From NCBI GenBank assembly GCA_963573315.1, contig OY752141.1:4154001-4218000 (forward strand): 64,000 nucleotides of DNA, read 5' to 3'. This DNA is from Entomortierella parvispora. Its lineage: Eukaryota; Mortierellomycota; Mortierellomycetes; Mortierellales; Mortierellaceae. Below, piece after piece: positions 21,901-35,289 of the stretch. Below the pieces are notes generated by a model. The model saw only the letters and a program-made list of their open reading frames with translations, did not search any database and had not been told where the DNA came from. A program made the translations under genes and the position numbers. Numbering within the stretch: position 1 is the stretch's first letter; every line of letters starts with the position of its first letter.

Positions 21901-24900
21901 TCAGGGCTTCTTTACTTCACTGGGATCAACATGGAACCCAATGCTCTTGTTTGCCTTGCGTCGTCCCTTCCCTGCGTCACCATACAGTCCGTCCCACTTT
22001 TTCAACTCTGTCAAACTTTCCATGTTCTCAGAGCTGGAAGGTGTGATCTGTGTCAGAGCCTTGTCGAAGTGTCGCTTGCTTATGACTCGAACAGTGGGTT
22101 GAGGTGATGATGGAGCTGAGGGTGAGTCCTCAGGGGACTTTGTTTCTGCGTCCTGGGCGGCCCTGGATGCCTCAATAGCATCCTTCTTGTACTGGAGTAA
22201 GAGAGGTGAAAGATCCAGAACTTTGTCACCAGCAGTGGCCGTGGCGGTTCCTGAGGTGGAGGGAGTTCCTAACGAGTCGCCAGCGCCGCCAGAGAGTTCC
22301 AACACCTCCTTCTCAATGCTTTCACGAACCGAAGCCAAGGCAGCTGAAACGCACAGGTTCTTCAAATCGCTTCCTGAAAAGAATTTTGTCTTCTTTGCGA
22401 GCTCTTTGATATCGAACCCGTCCTCGAGTTTCTCTTGGGACAGATAGACATCCAAGATCTTTTCCCGAGCCTCCTCAGACGGCAAATCTACCAGGATCCT
22501 TCTAGGCAAACGCCTCAACACGGCGTCATCCAGATCAAAGGGACGATTCGTCGAAGCCATCACCACAATCCCGTTATTCTGTCCGCTCGATCGCAAACCA
22601 TCCCACTCGACCATGAACTGGTTGAGAATCTCACGCTGACTCGAGTTTCCCCCTCCGCCTCCTGGACCGCCTCCGCCGCTTGATCCACGAGCTCGGAAGA
22701 TGGAATCAACTTCATCCAGAAAGATGACACAAGGTGCAAGTTTGCGCGCCAAACTAAACATGGCCGACACATTCTTCTCGCCCTCACCGACATACATGTC
22801 GAAAATATCCGAGGCCTTGATCTCCAGCATGCGTGCGCCCGAGGACTTGGCAACGGCCTTGGCCAGCAAAGTCTTTCCTGTTCCTGGAGGCCCAAACAGC
22901 AGCAATCCTGAAAGAAACTCGTTCTGGAGAAGTCCATAAGAAAACAATTGAGGTCGGATCAGAGGCAATGTGATCATAGTTTGAAGGGCGTGGACTGTCT
23001 CTGCTGGCGCAACAACATTGTTGAATGTTGTCTTGATTTTATCTATAAACGTTACAGATCGAATGAAGGTTAGCGAGAGCTCCCAAGAGTTGTACATAAT
23101 AACAAATGGAACACCTTTTTTTTTGACCCTTACCTGGATCAACAATGCTGTTGAGCAGTTTTCTTTCATAACGATCGCAGTCCTCTGGTCGGATCAAAGG
23201 TTTGGGAGGCTTCTTTTCACCATTCCAGTTGTAGTTTGCCAAAGTTTTCCGGAGGGTCGTATTTGAAGTAACAGTCTCCATGGCGCTCTCAAGGTGACTC
23301 TTTGTGAGTACAGATGCCTGGGTGGACGAGGCACCTTCCTGATGCAGCTGCGAGAGATACAAGGATCCGAGAGCGTTTGAAATGACTCTATAGACTTTTG
23401 AAAAGCCCCAGATCTCACTCCCAACGCCTGTCAGTCCTCCAAATAGGTCCGCACTTGATCCTGGCTGTTCCAAGACCCCTCCTCTGAATCGCAAAACAGC
23501 ATCCAGATTTCGGCAATTGATTTCCTTGATCCTCTCCGCTCTATCGCGGCGCAAAAGCCAAGCATTCTCCACCGCATTCTTTTGTTGAAGGATTTGATCC
23601 TCCGGCGTAGAAGCGGTCCCAGAAACAGGTGTATGCAAGGCGAGGAGCGGCGGTATTGAGATGTGGTGAAAAGTTTGAGTCGGTCCTGGGAAGCTCTCGT
23701 AAAGGAGCGACGAGAGAGCGTTCGATCCGAGAGAGGAGATCGGGTGACTATGGTCAGCAGGCGACCTCAGTTTTTGCAGAATAGTGATAATAGGAACATT
23801 GGCGAGATCCGAGTCCAAAGAGAGTCCTCCAGGGCTACCATCCGACTTGTTAGATGAGCCTTCCGTGTCCTGGTGAAGGGCGGTCAACAGTGAAGGCGAA
23901 TGTCCGGCTACAATCATGACATTGTGTCCCGCTTTCCGAAGCGTAATCACTGCACTGCTCAATGCTGGGATCAGCATGGACCCGAGGGATGTATGAATAA
24001 TGTCGGCAATGTCCTTGAGATATAATACTTTTGGTGCCATCTTTGATCGGGTGGTAGTGGTGGTTTGTGAAGCAGGCCCCGCTAGAAGGAGCGATGTCCA
24101 GAACTTTTCAAACTTCTCCTTGAGGGTAATTGTAGAGCCATGGTTGCCTCCATGTCGACCTTGACGACTCCGTGCAAAGAGCCGAGAATCAACAAATAGG
24201 GTAGCGCGATCAGAAGGTCCCTGATCGCCCTGATCGTCATTATCATCCAGGTCATCCAAGTCGTCATCTGAATCGTCGTCATGGTCATCCAAAAACTCTA
24301 CTGGCACTGGCGCAGTAACGAAGGGATTGAATCCACGGGATAAATGATCTACAGGCCATGGGTTTCCTAGGTGAAATATGGATGTCAATCTTTTTTTTTC
24401 CAAGTCAAAGTGCGTATCCCTTTTTTGTTCGCATGGACGAGTGTCTGCCTCTTACCAGCTCCTTTGCCATTGAACATGTCGGAGGTGAGCTCCATGAGGT
24501 CCTGAACGTCCACTGTGACAACATCAGCGCCAATCTTCTTTGCAGCCGCCATGGTGATCGTCTCCAACAACTGAGAAGATCCTTCAGACGGTGAGCTCAG
24601 AATCAGATTGTTGTGCCGGGCTGGCATCCTGTGAATAAAGGCCTGAGTCGCTTTCGGCGCCAAAAGACTGGAAGCCATTGAGTTCACGACCTCGGTCAGA
24701 ATCCCGTTGTGGATTTTATAAGGAATCGAGGACAGATCGTGAGGGTTTTTTGTTGCTGGGACATAATGTGTGGATAGAAACGTCTCTGGGATCGAGGGCA
24801 CATAGACCTTGGAGGCTGAATCTCCGGGCTGTGAAGCTTTGCCGCCGATACTCTTGCCTGATCCTCGGGCTGTCCTGAGCCTCCGTCTTGTCGCAGCAGA

Positions 24901-25155
24901 AGTTGAAGCAGAGGTGGATGCTCGGGCAACCCCGGCAGACAGAGGATCTGATGAGCTGGCTTCTTTCTGGGTGGAATCGGGGATGGGGGTCGGGGTATCT
25001 TTTGCAGGAGCAGTGGGCTCCTTTGGCGGACTGCTGGCAGGGGCCGAGGTTAGGGATCGCACAGACAGTTGCCTGTTCAGGGGATGGAGATTGCAGCAGG
25101 CCAGGCGGGTCCTCTTGAGGGATCCCGTCGCTGTGGTCCTGATGAGAGCAAGCAT
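21901..25155 (-). CDS. Large mitochondrial-type AAA ATPase with Msp1/ATAD1-like module
   Basis: Three exons, 25155..24456, 24366..23134 and 23042..21901, give 1024 residues with exact phase. The N-terminus (MLALIRTTATGSLKRTRLAC, Arg-rich, no acids) is a typical mitochondrial presequence. Residues ~30-640 form a poorly conserved region with an Asp-rich tract (DDHDDDSDDDLDD). The AAA module follows: Walker A GPPGTGKT at ~696-703, Walker B VIFLDEVDSIF, and sensor/Arg-finger region ASTNRPFDLDDAVLRRLPRR. The order MFSLARKLAPCVIFLDEVDS and LRRLPRR resembles the Msp1/ATAD1 group, which extracts mislocalised membrane proteins. A Gly-rich loop (GGGGPGGGGG) is inserted after Walker B. Msp1 itself is ~360 residues with an N-terminal membrane anchor; this is far longer and lacks one, so it is a related but distinct mitochondrial ATPase. 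Confidence 0.86.
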
Positions 25156-26057
25156 GCAGGTGCGGTTGATCCAGTCCGATGTGTCCTGAAGGAGAGAAAG
25201 AGATGGACAAGTGCTGTGTGAATGGAACGTAGCGGCAATGGTGCTGGTGCTCGCACATGAGAAACGTCGATCTAGAATGGACGAAATGATGGGAAGACAG
25301 TCACATTCGTTCGGTCTTCTGTGCGCTAGGAAACGCGCCTATGGTGAGAGAAGGCGAAGATGAAGGAGAAGGTAGACTCTCTGTCCTGTCTCCCGGAAGG
25401 ACTTGCCCTGGAGGCAGGGTAGTCTGTTCTGTGGGAGACATGCTCGGTCGTGCACGTCCACGCGAGCGGTGTGATCCTAGACCGATACGTGGAGAGGAGG
25501 ACAGTGAATGACAGGGAGAGCAAACGCAGCCCTTCTGGTCGCCGTCGGGCGGCGTGTTCCTGGAATGAATAAAGAGCAGGCAGACAGGACCATGAGGGTG
25601 CGGAGGAGGATGACAGAGGGACCAGCAAGCAAAACAAACAAAAGAAGAAAAGAACCCATGAACCCATGAACCAAACCCCCTTTAATTCTGTGTGCCCCCT
25701 TTCGATCTGATCTGTCAGGTGCAAGGTGGAATCGCCCATCAACACTGTGGTTGACCCACCAAACAAAGGGAACGACTCTCTCTCTCTCTTTCCTTCTTTG
25801 CTTCTTTTTTATATTCTTTCTTCCCTCTCTTCCATTCCATTCGCTTCATTCAACTCTTCCTTCCTTCTCATTTCAACTCAACCTTCTTTTGTTTCATTCC
25901 GTAGGCATTCTTGCAACAGAGCAACAAGAACCACCGATAAATTTCTGCTGTCGATCCATTTTCAGGAACGAGGGACGGGATTTTCTCTAAACTACTTGCA
26001 TTCCAAGGATAAAGTCAGTATCCCAACAGAACAGAGGCACCACATTCACACACACGC
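25156..26057. other. Divergent promoter region of the AAA ATPase and myosin II genes
   Basis: About 900 bp separate the two divergent starts. CT-rich stretches around 25775-25890 precede the myosin start, as in other genes of the window. No TATA box or extra gene is evident. Confidence 0.5.
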
Positions 26058-29000
26058 ATGGCAGAAGTCGTCCGATCGACCGCCTACAGGGGGGTCATTG
26101 TCGATGCTGTAGCCCAGGCTGCCTTCAACGAAAAGAAATGGGTCTGGGTTGAGGACAAGGACGAAGGATACCTCTCCGCCTGGGTTGCCAAGGAGAACGG
26201 AGACCAGTATGAGGTTCACCTCAGCAATGGGCTGGTAATGGAATGGAAAGAGGAGGCTTTTGTTCTTCTGTCTAGCATTGTCAACGATGACTTACTTTCT
26301 TGATGTAACCTGTTATGCGCATAGGTCAAAACCGTGGACAAGAATTTGACTGGCAAGATGAATCCACCAAAGTTCGACAAAGTCGAGGACATGGCCGACC
26401 TGACGTACCTAAACGAGGCCTCAGTCATTCACAACCTTCGGCTGCGCTACCACTCCAACCTCATTTATGTAAGATACCCCTTCTATTATTGCCAACCGCC
26501 CCTGCGCTATTGTCCCACGCTGAAGCCACGAGGACAGGCGAATGCCTCCTATTTTTTTTTTTTTTTCTGGTCGCGCCTGTTTGTTTTTCTTGCTCTGTGA
26601 AACGATCCCTTCTGTGCAGCCGTCACTGAAATACAAAGTGAAGTGGGAATATGAGACTGATCAGTCTTTTCCCTTTTGCAGACATACTCTGGCCTCTTCT
26701 TGGTTGCCGTGAACCCATACCGTAAACTCGGCATCTACACCGATGAAGTTGTCCTTGCCTATAGACACAAGAAAAGACATGAGATGGCCCCTCATATCTT
26801 TGCCGTCTCTGATGCCGCTTATCACGATATGCTCCAGGATCGAGATAACCAGTCCATCTTGATCACGTACGTAGTAGTTACAACTTTCGCACTCAAAACC
26901 CCCGTTTATTGGCACTAATATCCGCCTCATTGTCTACTCCAGGGGAGAATCAGGTGCGGGAAAGACTGAGAACACCAAAAAAGTTATCCAGTACTTGGCT
27001 TCAATTGCTTCAGACAAGGGCAGTAAGATTGGCAAACTCGAAAGTCAGATTCTGCAGGCTAATCCCATCCTCGAGTCTTTTGGAAACGCCCAAACGATCC
27101 GAAACAATAACTCTTCCCGCTTTGTAAGTCAGCTTTGATGATGTGTGTCAATGGGGTTAGCTTTGTATGAAGAACAAGAATAACGGACTTTTTATCCATT
27201 CGCTTTGTCTGTGAACACACTTGTTTAATAGGGAAAATTCATCCGTATTGAATTCACCTCTGCTGGTCACATCGCAGGAGGAAATATTGAACGCTACCTT
27301 TTCGAAAAGTCTCGTGTCACGTACCAAACGCGTCAGGAGAGAAACTACCATGTCTTTTATCAGCTTATGGCTGGCGGTCCTGCAGATGTCAAGAGTAAGT
27401 TTGGCTCCCACTGTTTTTCCCACTCAACAGCACCACAGAATGAACGGTGACTCTGATTATCTGCTGTCTCTGTTGTCTCACGACGCGTTATAGAAGCGCT
27501 GTTGTTAGATGGCGGCTTATCGGACTATGGCTATGTCAAGAACTCGAACCATGTCATCGCTGGCGTCGATGATGGGGAAGACTTTAGACTGCTGTTGGTA
27601 GGAAAAATTTTGGATGACAGCTAAGCATACGTCTCTCATCTCTATGTCCTGCCTCCTAACGCTGAAATATCATCACTTTTGTCTCTAGGAATCCATGGAT
27701 GTCATGGGCTTTACGAAGCAAGAGCAACATAACTTATTCCGCATCATTGCTGCAATTCTGCACCTTGGCAACATCGTCGTGACTCAAGACCGGTCAGATC
27801 AGGCTCAGTTGAAGGACACTTCAGTAGCTGAGAAAGTTTGTCACGTCCTTGGTATCCCGCTTTCCGAGTTTGTCAAGGGTCTCTTGAGGCCTAGGGTCAA
27901 GGCTGGTCGAGAGTGGGTGGTCCAAGCGAGAACGGACCAACAGGTCCTGTACTCAATCGAAGCTTTATCCACGGCGCTCTATGAGCGCATGTTTGATGCC
28001 ATTATTGCCAGAATCAACCAGGCGATCGATACCCCGGGCAAAAAGTTTACCACCTTTATCGGCGTGCTCGATATTGCGGGTTTTGAGATTTTTGAGGTAA
28101 ACTTCAACCGGCAGAGCAGAAACTGGACTCGTGTCATCATGCTATTCCTTGATTTCGTGCTGACATCTGTCTGACGACTCTGTTGACAGGTTAACAGCTT
28201 TGAGCAGCTTTGTATCAACTATACGAACGAGAAACTCCAGCAGTTCTTCAACCACCACATGTTTGTCTTGGAGCAGGATGAGTACAAACGTGAAAACATC
28301 GAGTGGCAGTATATGGACTTTGGTCAGGATCTGCAACCAACCATCCAATTGATCGAAGATTCAAACGTAAGATATAGATCGCTGTGTTTTGAATCAACAT
28401 TATTCTGCGCTCGCTGACATGTTCCCTAATGGCCTCATTAGCCAATCGGTATCCTGTCCTGCTTGGATGAAGAATGTGTTGTCCCTAAGGGTACCGACAA
28501 ATCCTTCTTGACTAAGCTCACAAAGCTCTGGAACGGAAAATCTGACAAGTATGAGGCTCCTCGGTTCCAAGAGGGTTTCATCCTCCATCACTACGCCGGA
28601 AAAGTTGAATACAGAACCGACGGATGGTTGGACAAGAACAAGGACCCCCTCAACGAAAACATTACACGTCTCTTGGCCCATTCTAGTGAGAAGTACGTGG
28701 CCTCTCTTTTTACCGATTACCTGGTCGAAGAAGAAGACTTTACGGTCCGAAACCGAGCCAAGAAGGGTGCTTTCCGAACGGTGGCTCAGAGGCACAAGGA
28801 GCAATTGCGTTCGCTGATGGATCATCTTCATGGAACTCGACCTCATTTCGTTCGCTGTATTCTTCCCAATGAGGAAAAGAGAGCTGGCAAGATTCATGTG
28901 CCGTTGGTTTTGGATCAGCTGCGATGCAACGGTGTGCTGGAAGGCATTCGTATCTGTCGAGCTGGATTCCCAAATAGGATCCTGTTTGCAGAGTTCAGGC

Positions 29001-32000
29001 AACGATATGAGATTTTGTCTCCACCGGGACTCATCCCGACAGGGTACATGGACGGCCGCGTTGCTGCACAATCACTGTTGGAAGCATTGGAAATGGACAA
29101 GACCCAATATAGAGTGGGCACGAGCAAAGTGTTCTTCCGCTCTGGTGTGGTAACGTTACGAAATCCATTGTCACGAACTGACTGAGCATCCAAATCTCCA
29201 CATCCTATGTTCTAATGATTTTTTCTTTATTGTGCTGCTCGTAGTTGGCCGAGCTGGAGGATATCCGGGATCAGAAGCTATCTCAAATCTTCGCTAAATG
29301 CCAAGCTCTCTGCCGAGGCTATCTTGCCCGTCGTCATCTCAACCAAAAGATTGATAGGGCCAAGGCTATCAAGATCATTCAGCGCAATGCCCGCGTCTAC
29401 GTCCAGCTACGAGAATGGTCCTGGTGGAAGATGTACGTCCGTATTAAGCCACTTCTAAACGTGACCCGGGTCGCCGAAGAATTGCGAGAGAACCAAGAAA
29501 AGGTTCGAATCCTGGCCGAGAAACAAGAACAAGAAGCCTTGGCTAGAGCCAGACTGGAGGAGGCGAGCCGAGCCCATGAGGCCGAGAAGGCTCGACTGGA
29601 GGAACTTTTGGAAACGGAGAGAAATCTGTCTATCGACAACGAGCAGATCTTGATCCGTACTCAAGCCAGAGCTTCTCAGTTGGAGGACAGGGTTCGGGAG
29701 ATTGAAGCGGAATTAGCACAGACAGAGGCTCAGTTGGAAGAGTTGACACTCTCTAAAGCCGAAGTTTCATTGCTATCGAAACAGCTGGAGGAAAGGGTAG
29801 CGGAGCAAACTGAGGCTTTGGAGCGGTTGGAGAAAGAGAAGTCGACCAAGGAGATTGAACTCAAGCACGTCCAAACAGCCTGGAACAACGATACAGCCAT
29901 GGTTCAGAAACTCGAGGGCGAAAAGCATGCGCTCGAAGCCCGGTTAGAAGAACTCCATAAGGAGGTGGACGAGAAGGATCTGGAACTCGAGAGGGTTCGA
30001 CTCCGCCTTAAAAACACGATCGAAGAACTCGAGAGCAAAATTGAGGCCGTCGAGAGTGAGAGGCTGGCGTTCAAGAACAAGCACATGGCGGCCGAGACAG
30101 AACTCAAGCAGGCCAAGGAGCAAGCCATTGATCTGGGAAGGACCTGCACTAACCAAGAGAAGCAGATCCAGGACAAGTCTGCACGTCTGTCGGCGCTCGA
30201 GTCTGAACTGGAACGCGAGAAGAACAGCGGCGAGAAACTCAGGCGTGATCTGCTCGTCAAGTTGCAACAGAACGAGGATGAGCTGGAATCTGAGAGACAT
30301 GAACTTGCCAAACTTGAGAAGATTCGCTCCAGACTTGAAGAGCAATTGGACGAGACCAAGCGTACATTGGAAGCCAAGGGTGACGAAGAGACCAAGCATT
30401 CTGAACTCCAGAAAATGCGAGAGACTGAGCTTTTGGGACTGCGAGAAGAAATCCAGACGCTTCAACTCGAGTTGGAGGAGAGCCGCAAGAGGTTGACGAC
30501 CCAGGGCGAAGCTCACCGGCAGGAGATTGAGGATCTGTCGCTAGAACACGACGCCGTCAGCATGACCAAGAACTCACTTGAAAAGCAATTGGCCGAAATG
30601 CAGAGCCATGTGGAACGACATGTCCAGGTTGTTGACAATTGGCAAAAGACCTTGAAGCAGACTACGAATGAACTTCAGGTCTCCAGGAACCGTGAAACTG
30701 AGCTCGAGTCTGCCTTGGATCAGGAACGTTTGACCAAAGAGAGCTATCTCCGACAGCTCAGCACGGCCAATTCTCGTAACGATGACACCAGCGAACGTTT
30801 GACGCGTCTCGAACGTGACAAGGCCTCGAATCAGAAACAGATTGATTTCATGCGGGAAGAGCTCGAGGAAGAAATACAGCGCCGCAAGCAGGCCGAGAGT
30901 AGTCGTCGAGAACTCGAGCTGGAGTTGGAGGAGTTACGTCGACTCCGGGATGAGGATGAGGTATGCAAGGCTGAGTTCCAACGTAAAGCGACCACGACGA
31001 CGGCCGAGCTGGACGAGCTCAAGTTCAAGTATGAGAACGAGGCTTTGGAACGAACCACGGAACTGGAAGAGGCCAAGAGACGACTGGAGAAGACTGTGGC
31101 TGAACTCCAGACTCGCAATGAGGCCATGGCTCTGTCTGCCACCAATGTCGAAAAGTCCAAGGCCCGATTGACTGCCGAAGTGGAGGACTTGCGCCATGAG
31201 CTCGAACGCGATCACGCCGTGGCTCGTGCTGCCGAGAAGGCGTCCAAGGCCTTTGAGATCAAGCTGGCTCAGGCCAACGAGCAGATTCAGGTAGCTCAGC
31301 ACTTGCGCGAAATGGCCGAATCGAATGGCCGGAAGCTTCAAACTACATTGGAGAGTCAAAAGGCCGAGATTGAGGAGAAGACCCTTCAAGCATCCAACTT
31401 GTCGCGCTCCAAGGCCGAGCTGGAACGAGAACTCGAGTCGATAATTAACGAATTCGGTACAAGCGGCAAGAGTGCTCACGAGGTCGAAAAGATCAAGCGC
31501 AAGTTCGAGGCCGAAATCCAAGAACTCAAGGATGAGCTGGAGAAGGAGCAGAGCGCCCGCTATGGAGCTGAAGAACTCAAGCGCCGCTTTGAGGAACAGA
31601 TTGCTGAATCTCGGCAGTCCATGCTCGCGGACATCGAGGCCAGGGACAAGCAACATGACGACTCCAAGAAACTTCTCCTGGGCGAGGTTAATCAACTAGG
31701 CGATGCCCTTCAAGAAGCACAGAGGGTCATTAACGAGAACAAGAAGGAGATCAACAGGCTCAACCAGCAGATTGAGGATGAGACGCTCAACCGCAGCAAC
31801 TCGACTCGATCCATTGGCGACATGGAGAAAGCTAAGAAGAGGGCCGAAGTTAGCTTGCGGGAGTGCAACGTCAAGCTTGAGACAGTCCTCAAAGAGCAAA
31901 AGGAAATGAGCGAAATGTCGGCCAGACACGAGCGCAAGGCCAACAATTTGCAGACCGAGCTCGAGATTGTCCAGGACGAGAAGGAAACGCTCGAGAAGCA

Positions 32001-33997
32001 AAACAAGCAACTGGTAGCCGAGGTCGAGAGCCTGCGTCTTGATTTGGATGGTGGAGATGATTCCAAGGCTGGTTTGTCCGAGAAACTCAAGAAGCTCGAG
32101 CGGGAGAACAAGCGATTGCAAGAGTTGGTCGATGAAGAGGCAGACACTCGCGAGATGATGTTCGCGGCCAAGAAGGGTGACTCTTCAGAACTCGAGTATC
32201 TTACGACCAAGGTCAGGGGGGAAATGGAAGATCGACTCCAAGGACTGGAAGAGTCTCGAAAGGCTGCAGTAGCTGCCCAGAGAATTGTCCAGCTGGAGCT
32301 GGAGGATAAGTTGGCCGAGATCTCCAATTTGGAGAAGCAGCGAAAGTCCTTGCAGGCAGATTTGGACGATATCAAGGCACAGCTGGAGGCCGAAATCCTG
32401 GCCAAGAATGAAGAAGCCGCTATCAAGCGCAGGATTACAGCTGAGCTTCAGGATCTTCAAATCAAGACGGAAGCTGACGCGGTCAAGATGAACGAGCTTC
32501 AGGAATCCCTTCAGCTGTATAGGTCAAAGGCCGATAGCACACTGACCAAACTTGAGACCGCCGACCTTATTCGACTGAAAGCCGAGAAGACGGAGGCTTT
32601 TGTTCGGATGCAACTCAAGGATCTCGAGGACTCTCTTCAGGAAGCAATTGAGCAAAGGAAACATGCTGAGGAACGCGCAGCGGCGTACCAACAGCAGATG
32701 CGCGAGCTGGAAGACAGTGTGGAGGAAGACATCATCACAAATGCGGACCTGGCTACTGCTCGCCGTCGTCTGGATGAAGAGCTCACCTCTGAAAAGGAGA
32801 AGCATCGCAAGGAGATTGAGGAGAATATGGCAAATATGGAATCGGCCAAGCGAAAGTACCAGAAAGAGATTCGACAGTTGGTAACAGAGATTGAGCTCGA
32901 GAAGGCCAATGTCCAAAAGATGCGGGATACCCATCGACAGCTCTCTGCCGAATTGCAAGAGGTCAACAACCGGTTCGAGGTCGAGATTCGAAGCAGCCAA
33001 TCCTGGAAGAAGGACAAGGAGCGTTTGGAGGCCAGGAACAACGATTTGAACCAGAGTTACCAGGATTTGCTTGCGGCCCAAGATGATCTTCAGGTCCAGA
33101 TCGTGAGTCTTTTGTCACAGGTGCGCGAGGTTCGAGCTGCACTGGACGAATCCGAATCTGCGAGAGTTGCACTTGAAAAGACAAAACGTGGCTTGGAACA
33201 GAGGCTGGACGATGTTGGTGAACAGTTCCATACAGTGACCCAGAACAAGCAGACCGCAGAAAGAATCAAGATGGCACTCGATCAGGAGGCTGGTGATCTT
33301 CGTGAGCGATTGGAGGAGCAGCAGTACATGGTGACGCTCAATACTGAAAAACTTCGCAAGGCTGAGTTGGCGGTCGTTGAGGCCCAGGGCGAACTGGCCA
33401 AGGAGAAAGCCGTAAGCGAGGAAAATCAGCGTGCCAAGGCAAGTCATGATATTCATTGGAAGAGAAAAATCTCTGCACACGTCTCTTTGCTATCTTTATT
33501 CTATTTCTAACCTTGGACTTTATGATCGTGTCCATTACCCCACTTAGACTGCGTTGGAGAAGCACATTGTCGAGCTTGGCACCCGTCTCGAAGAGATGGA
33601 AGCAGCCACGCTGGGTAATGGCCCGCGCTCCGCAAGCGCGTTGCAACAAAAGTTGGATGAGAAGTCGACTCTCTTGGACACAGAGATCCGGAACCGACAG
33701 GAGGCCCTCCGAGTCCAACGTCGGTCTGAACGTATGGTTCGAGACTTGCAGCATCAACTTTTGGAGAGAGACAAGCTGAAGGCACGACAGGAGGACGATG
33801 CAGCCAAGATGGAACAAAAAGTCAAGACCCTTCGGCAGAGGGTTGAGGACTTGGTCATGGCCGAGAATAACCTGACAATTGCTAAACGGAAGGCGGAGCG
33901 CGAATCGATGGAATCGAAAGAGAAGTCGGTGAGATTGGAGCGGGAGCTGGAGAAGATGAAGGCAAAGATTGAGACTCGGTCGATTCCTGTGGCATGA
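26058..33997 (+). CDS. Class II (conventional) myosin heavy chain
   Basis: Eleven exons: 26058..26234, 26325..26468, 26682..26866, 26943..27123, 27232..27394, 27494..27597, 27689..28096, 28190..28366, 28442..29149, 29245..33438 and 33548..33997; 2296 residues, all junctions in phase. The N-terminal SH3-like fold ([18 protein letters not shown]) is followed by the motor: P-loop GESGAGKT (~169-176), switch I NNNSSRF, switch [18 protein letters not shown] and the reactive-helix region [19 protein letters not shown]. One or two IQ motifs ([28 protein letters not shown]) bind light chains. From ~820 to the end is an almost unbroken heptad-repeat coiled coil that would dimerise and form filaments. 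In fungi such proteins drive the cytokinetic actin ring. The tail (~1475 residues) is longer than in most myosin II. The last intron is GC-AG (GCAAGT...TTAG). AATAAA lies at 34059. Confidence 0.96.
33439..33547 (+). other. GC-AG intron in the myosin II gene
   Basis: The coiled coil reads NQRAK and then [11 protein letters not shown] across this 109-nt intron only if the donor is GCAAGT. The nearest GT, four bases on, breaks the phase. The acceptor is CACTTAG. GC-AG introns are a known minor class of spliceosomal introns. Confidence 0.8.
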
Positions 33998-34172
33998 GGA
34001 TCGAGCGAGCTGAATAATGGGATAATGGTATTATTATAAAATGTCCAAGCGTCTGAAGAATAAACATGCTGTAATACACGTGGACAATGCTTGCAAGGGG
34101 GTGTCCTTATGTCACCTACACAGCTCATGCGATTAAGAAACAGCTTTACATGGGATTTGGGCTCAAAAAAAT

Positions 34173-34216
34173 CAAAACCCTAAAAAACCCTAACAAACCC
34201 CTAAAAAATCCCTAAA
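34173..34216. repeat. Short degenerate telomere-like array (CCCTAA-type)
   Basis: Four units of the form AAACCCTAA / AAACCCCTAA / AATCCCTAA lie about 180 bp after the myosin stop codon. They resemble interstitial telomeric repeats or telo-box promoter elements. Confidence 0.6.
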
Positions 34217-35289
34217 TCTCGGCAACCGGGTTGGTAACCACTCCCCATATTGAAATCCTGCTAAGAAAACCGATGATTTCCGTAAAGTAGCCCCCCTCAG
34301 GATGTGCGTGTATAAAGAAAAAAGGAATTCGCATGGGAATTGTGCGGAGCTATGATTGTCGCCATGTAATCATCGCATGGGCTGCGTCTGTGACATAAGG
34401 CTCCTCCTTGCAAGGTTGATGAAGTTGAAGGTTCATGTTTTTTATTCTTAATTTTTCATCACGTATCGACCTGTCGAACCATTGAAGCACGAAACCATAA
34501 GGCACTAGTATGAAAGAACCAGAAGGATGTTAATATCACTGTGAGGCACGAGTTCCAAGTCATGAAGGATGAAAGGTACACGCGCTCCCTTTTTTTCCCA
34601 CAGCAACACATCACAAAAGGAGACCACTTCTTCCTCAGAAAGAGAAAAGAAAGATTCAGAAATCAAATTCTCGACACAGATGATTAAGTCAGGGATAACT
34701 GATTAAAAATAAGTTCATCATTCACTTTCTTTTCTTTGCTGGAGAGAGAGAGAAGGTCTTCTTTTCGTGGTTGTTGTTGCTCCAAGAGAGGGGAGGGGAA
34801 AGGAGGGAGGATGGAATGGGTGACTTACGCGTTTCTTTGACACTTGCAACCAAAACAACGAATGAACGCGAATGGCTGCAAGTGAGGGACACTTCTTTGA
34901 GTGAGGAAAAGAGGCGAAACCTCTGTAACTCACTCAAAGACTGTCTCTGTTCGTGGGTATACTTTCATGGGGGAAGGATGAAAGGGAAAGGTGGAAGGTG
35001 AAGAAGGGTGGGAGTGGAAAGAAGAAGAGAAAACAACTGTGTTACCATCGACCTCAAATTATATACGGGGAGAAAAAAAAAAAAAAAAAAGTAAACAACC
35101 CAAAAAAATACAAGCCACCGGATCACGCACGCGCCCATGGCACTTATTGGTGGCAAAAAGATTGGTGGCGAACTTTCTTATTTTGCTTGCTTTTTTTGCT
35201 GTGGTTGGTTTGCGATTGTGGGGGACGCGCCGTTCCTTTTGTCGCCGATCAATAAAGCAAATCAAGGAGGCGAGGGTCAGGAGGTCAGA

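Noticed and set aside
29397-33480. Many antisense open frames across the myosin tail
   Set aside because: They are mirror frames of heptad-repeat coding sequence (Leu/Ser-rich) with no independent support.
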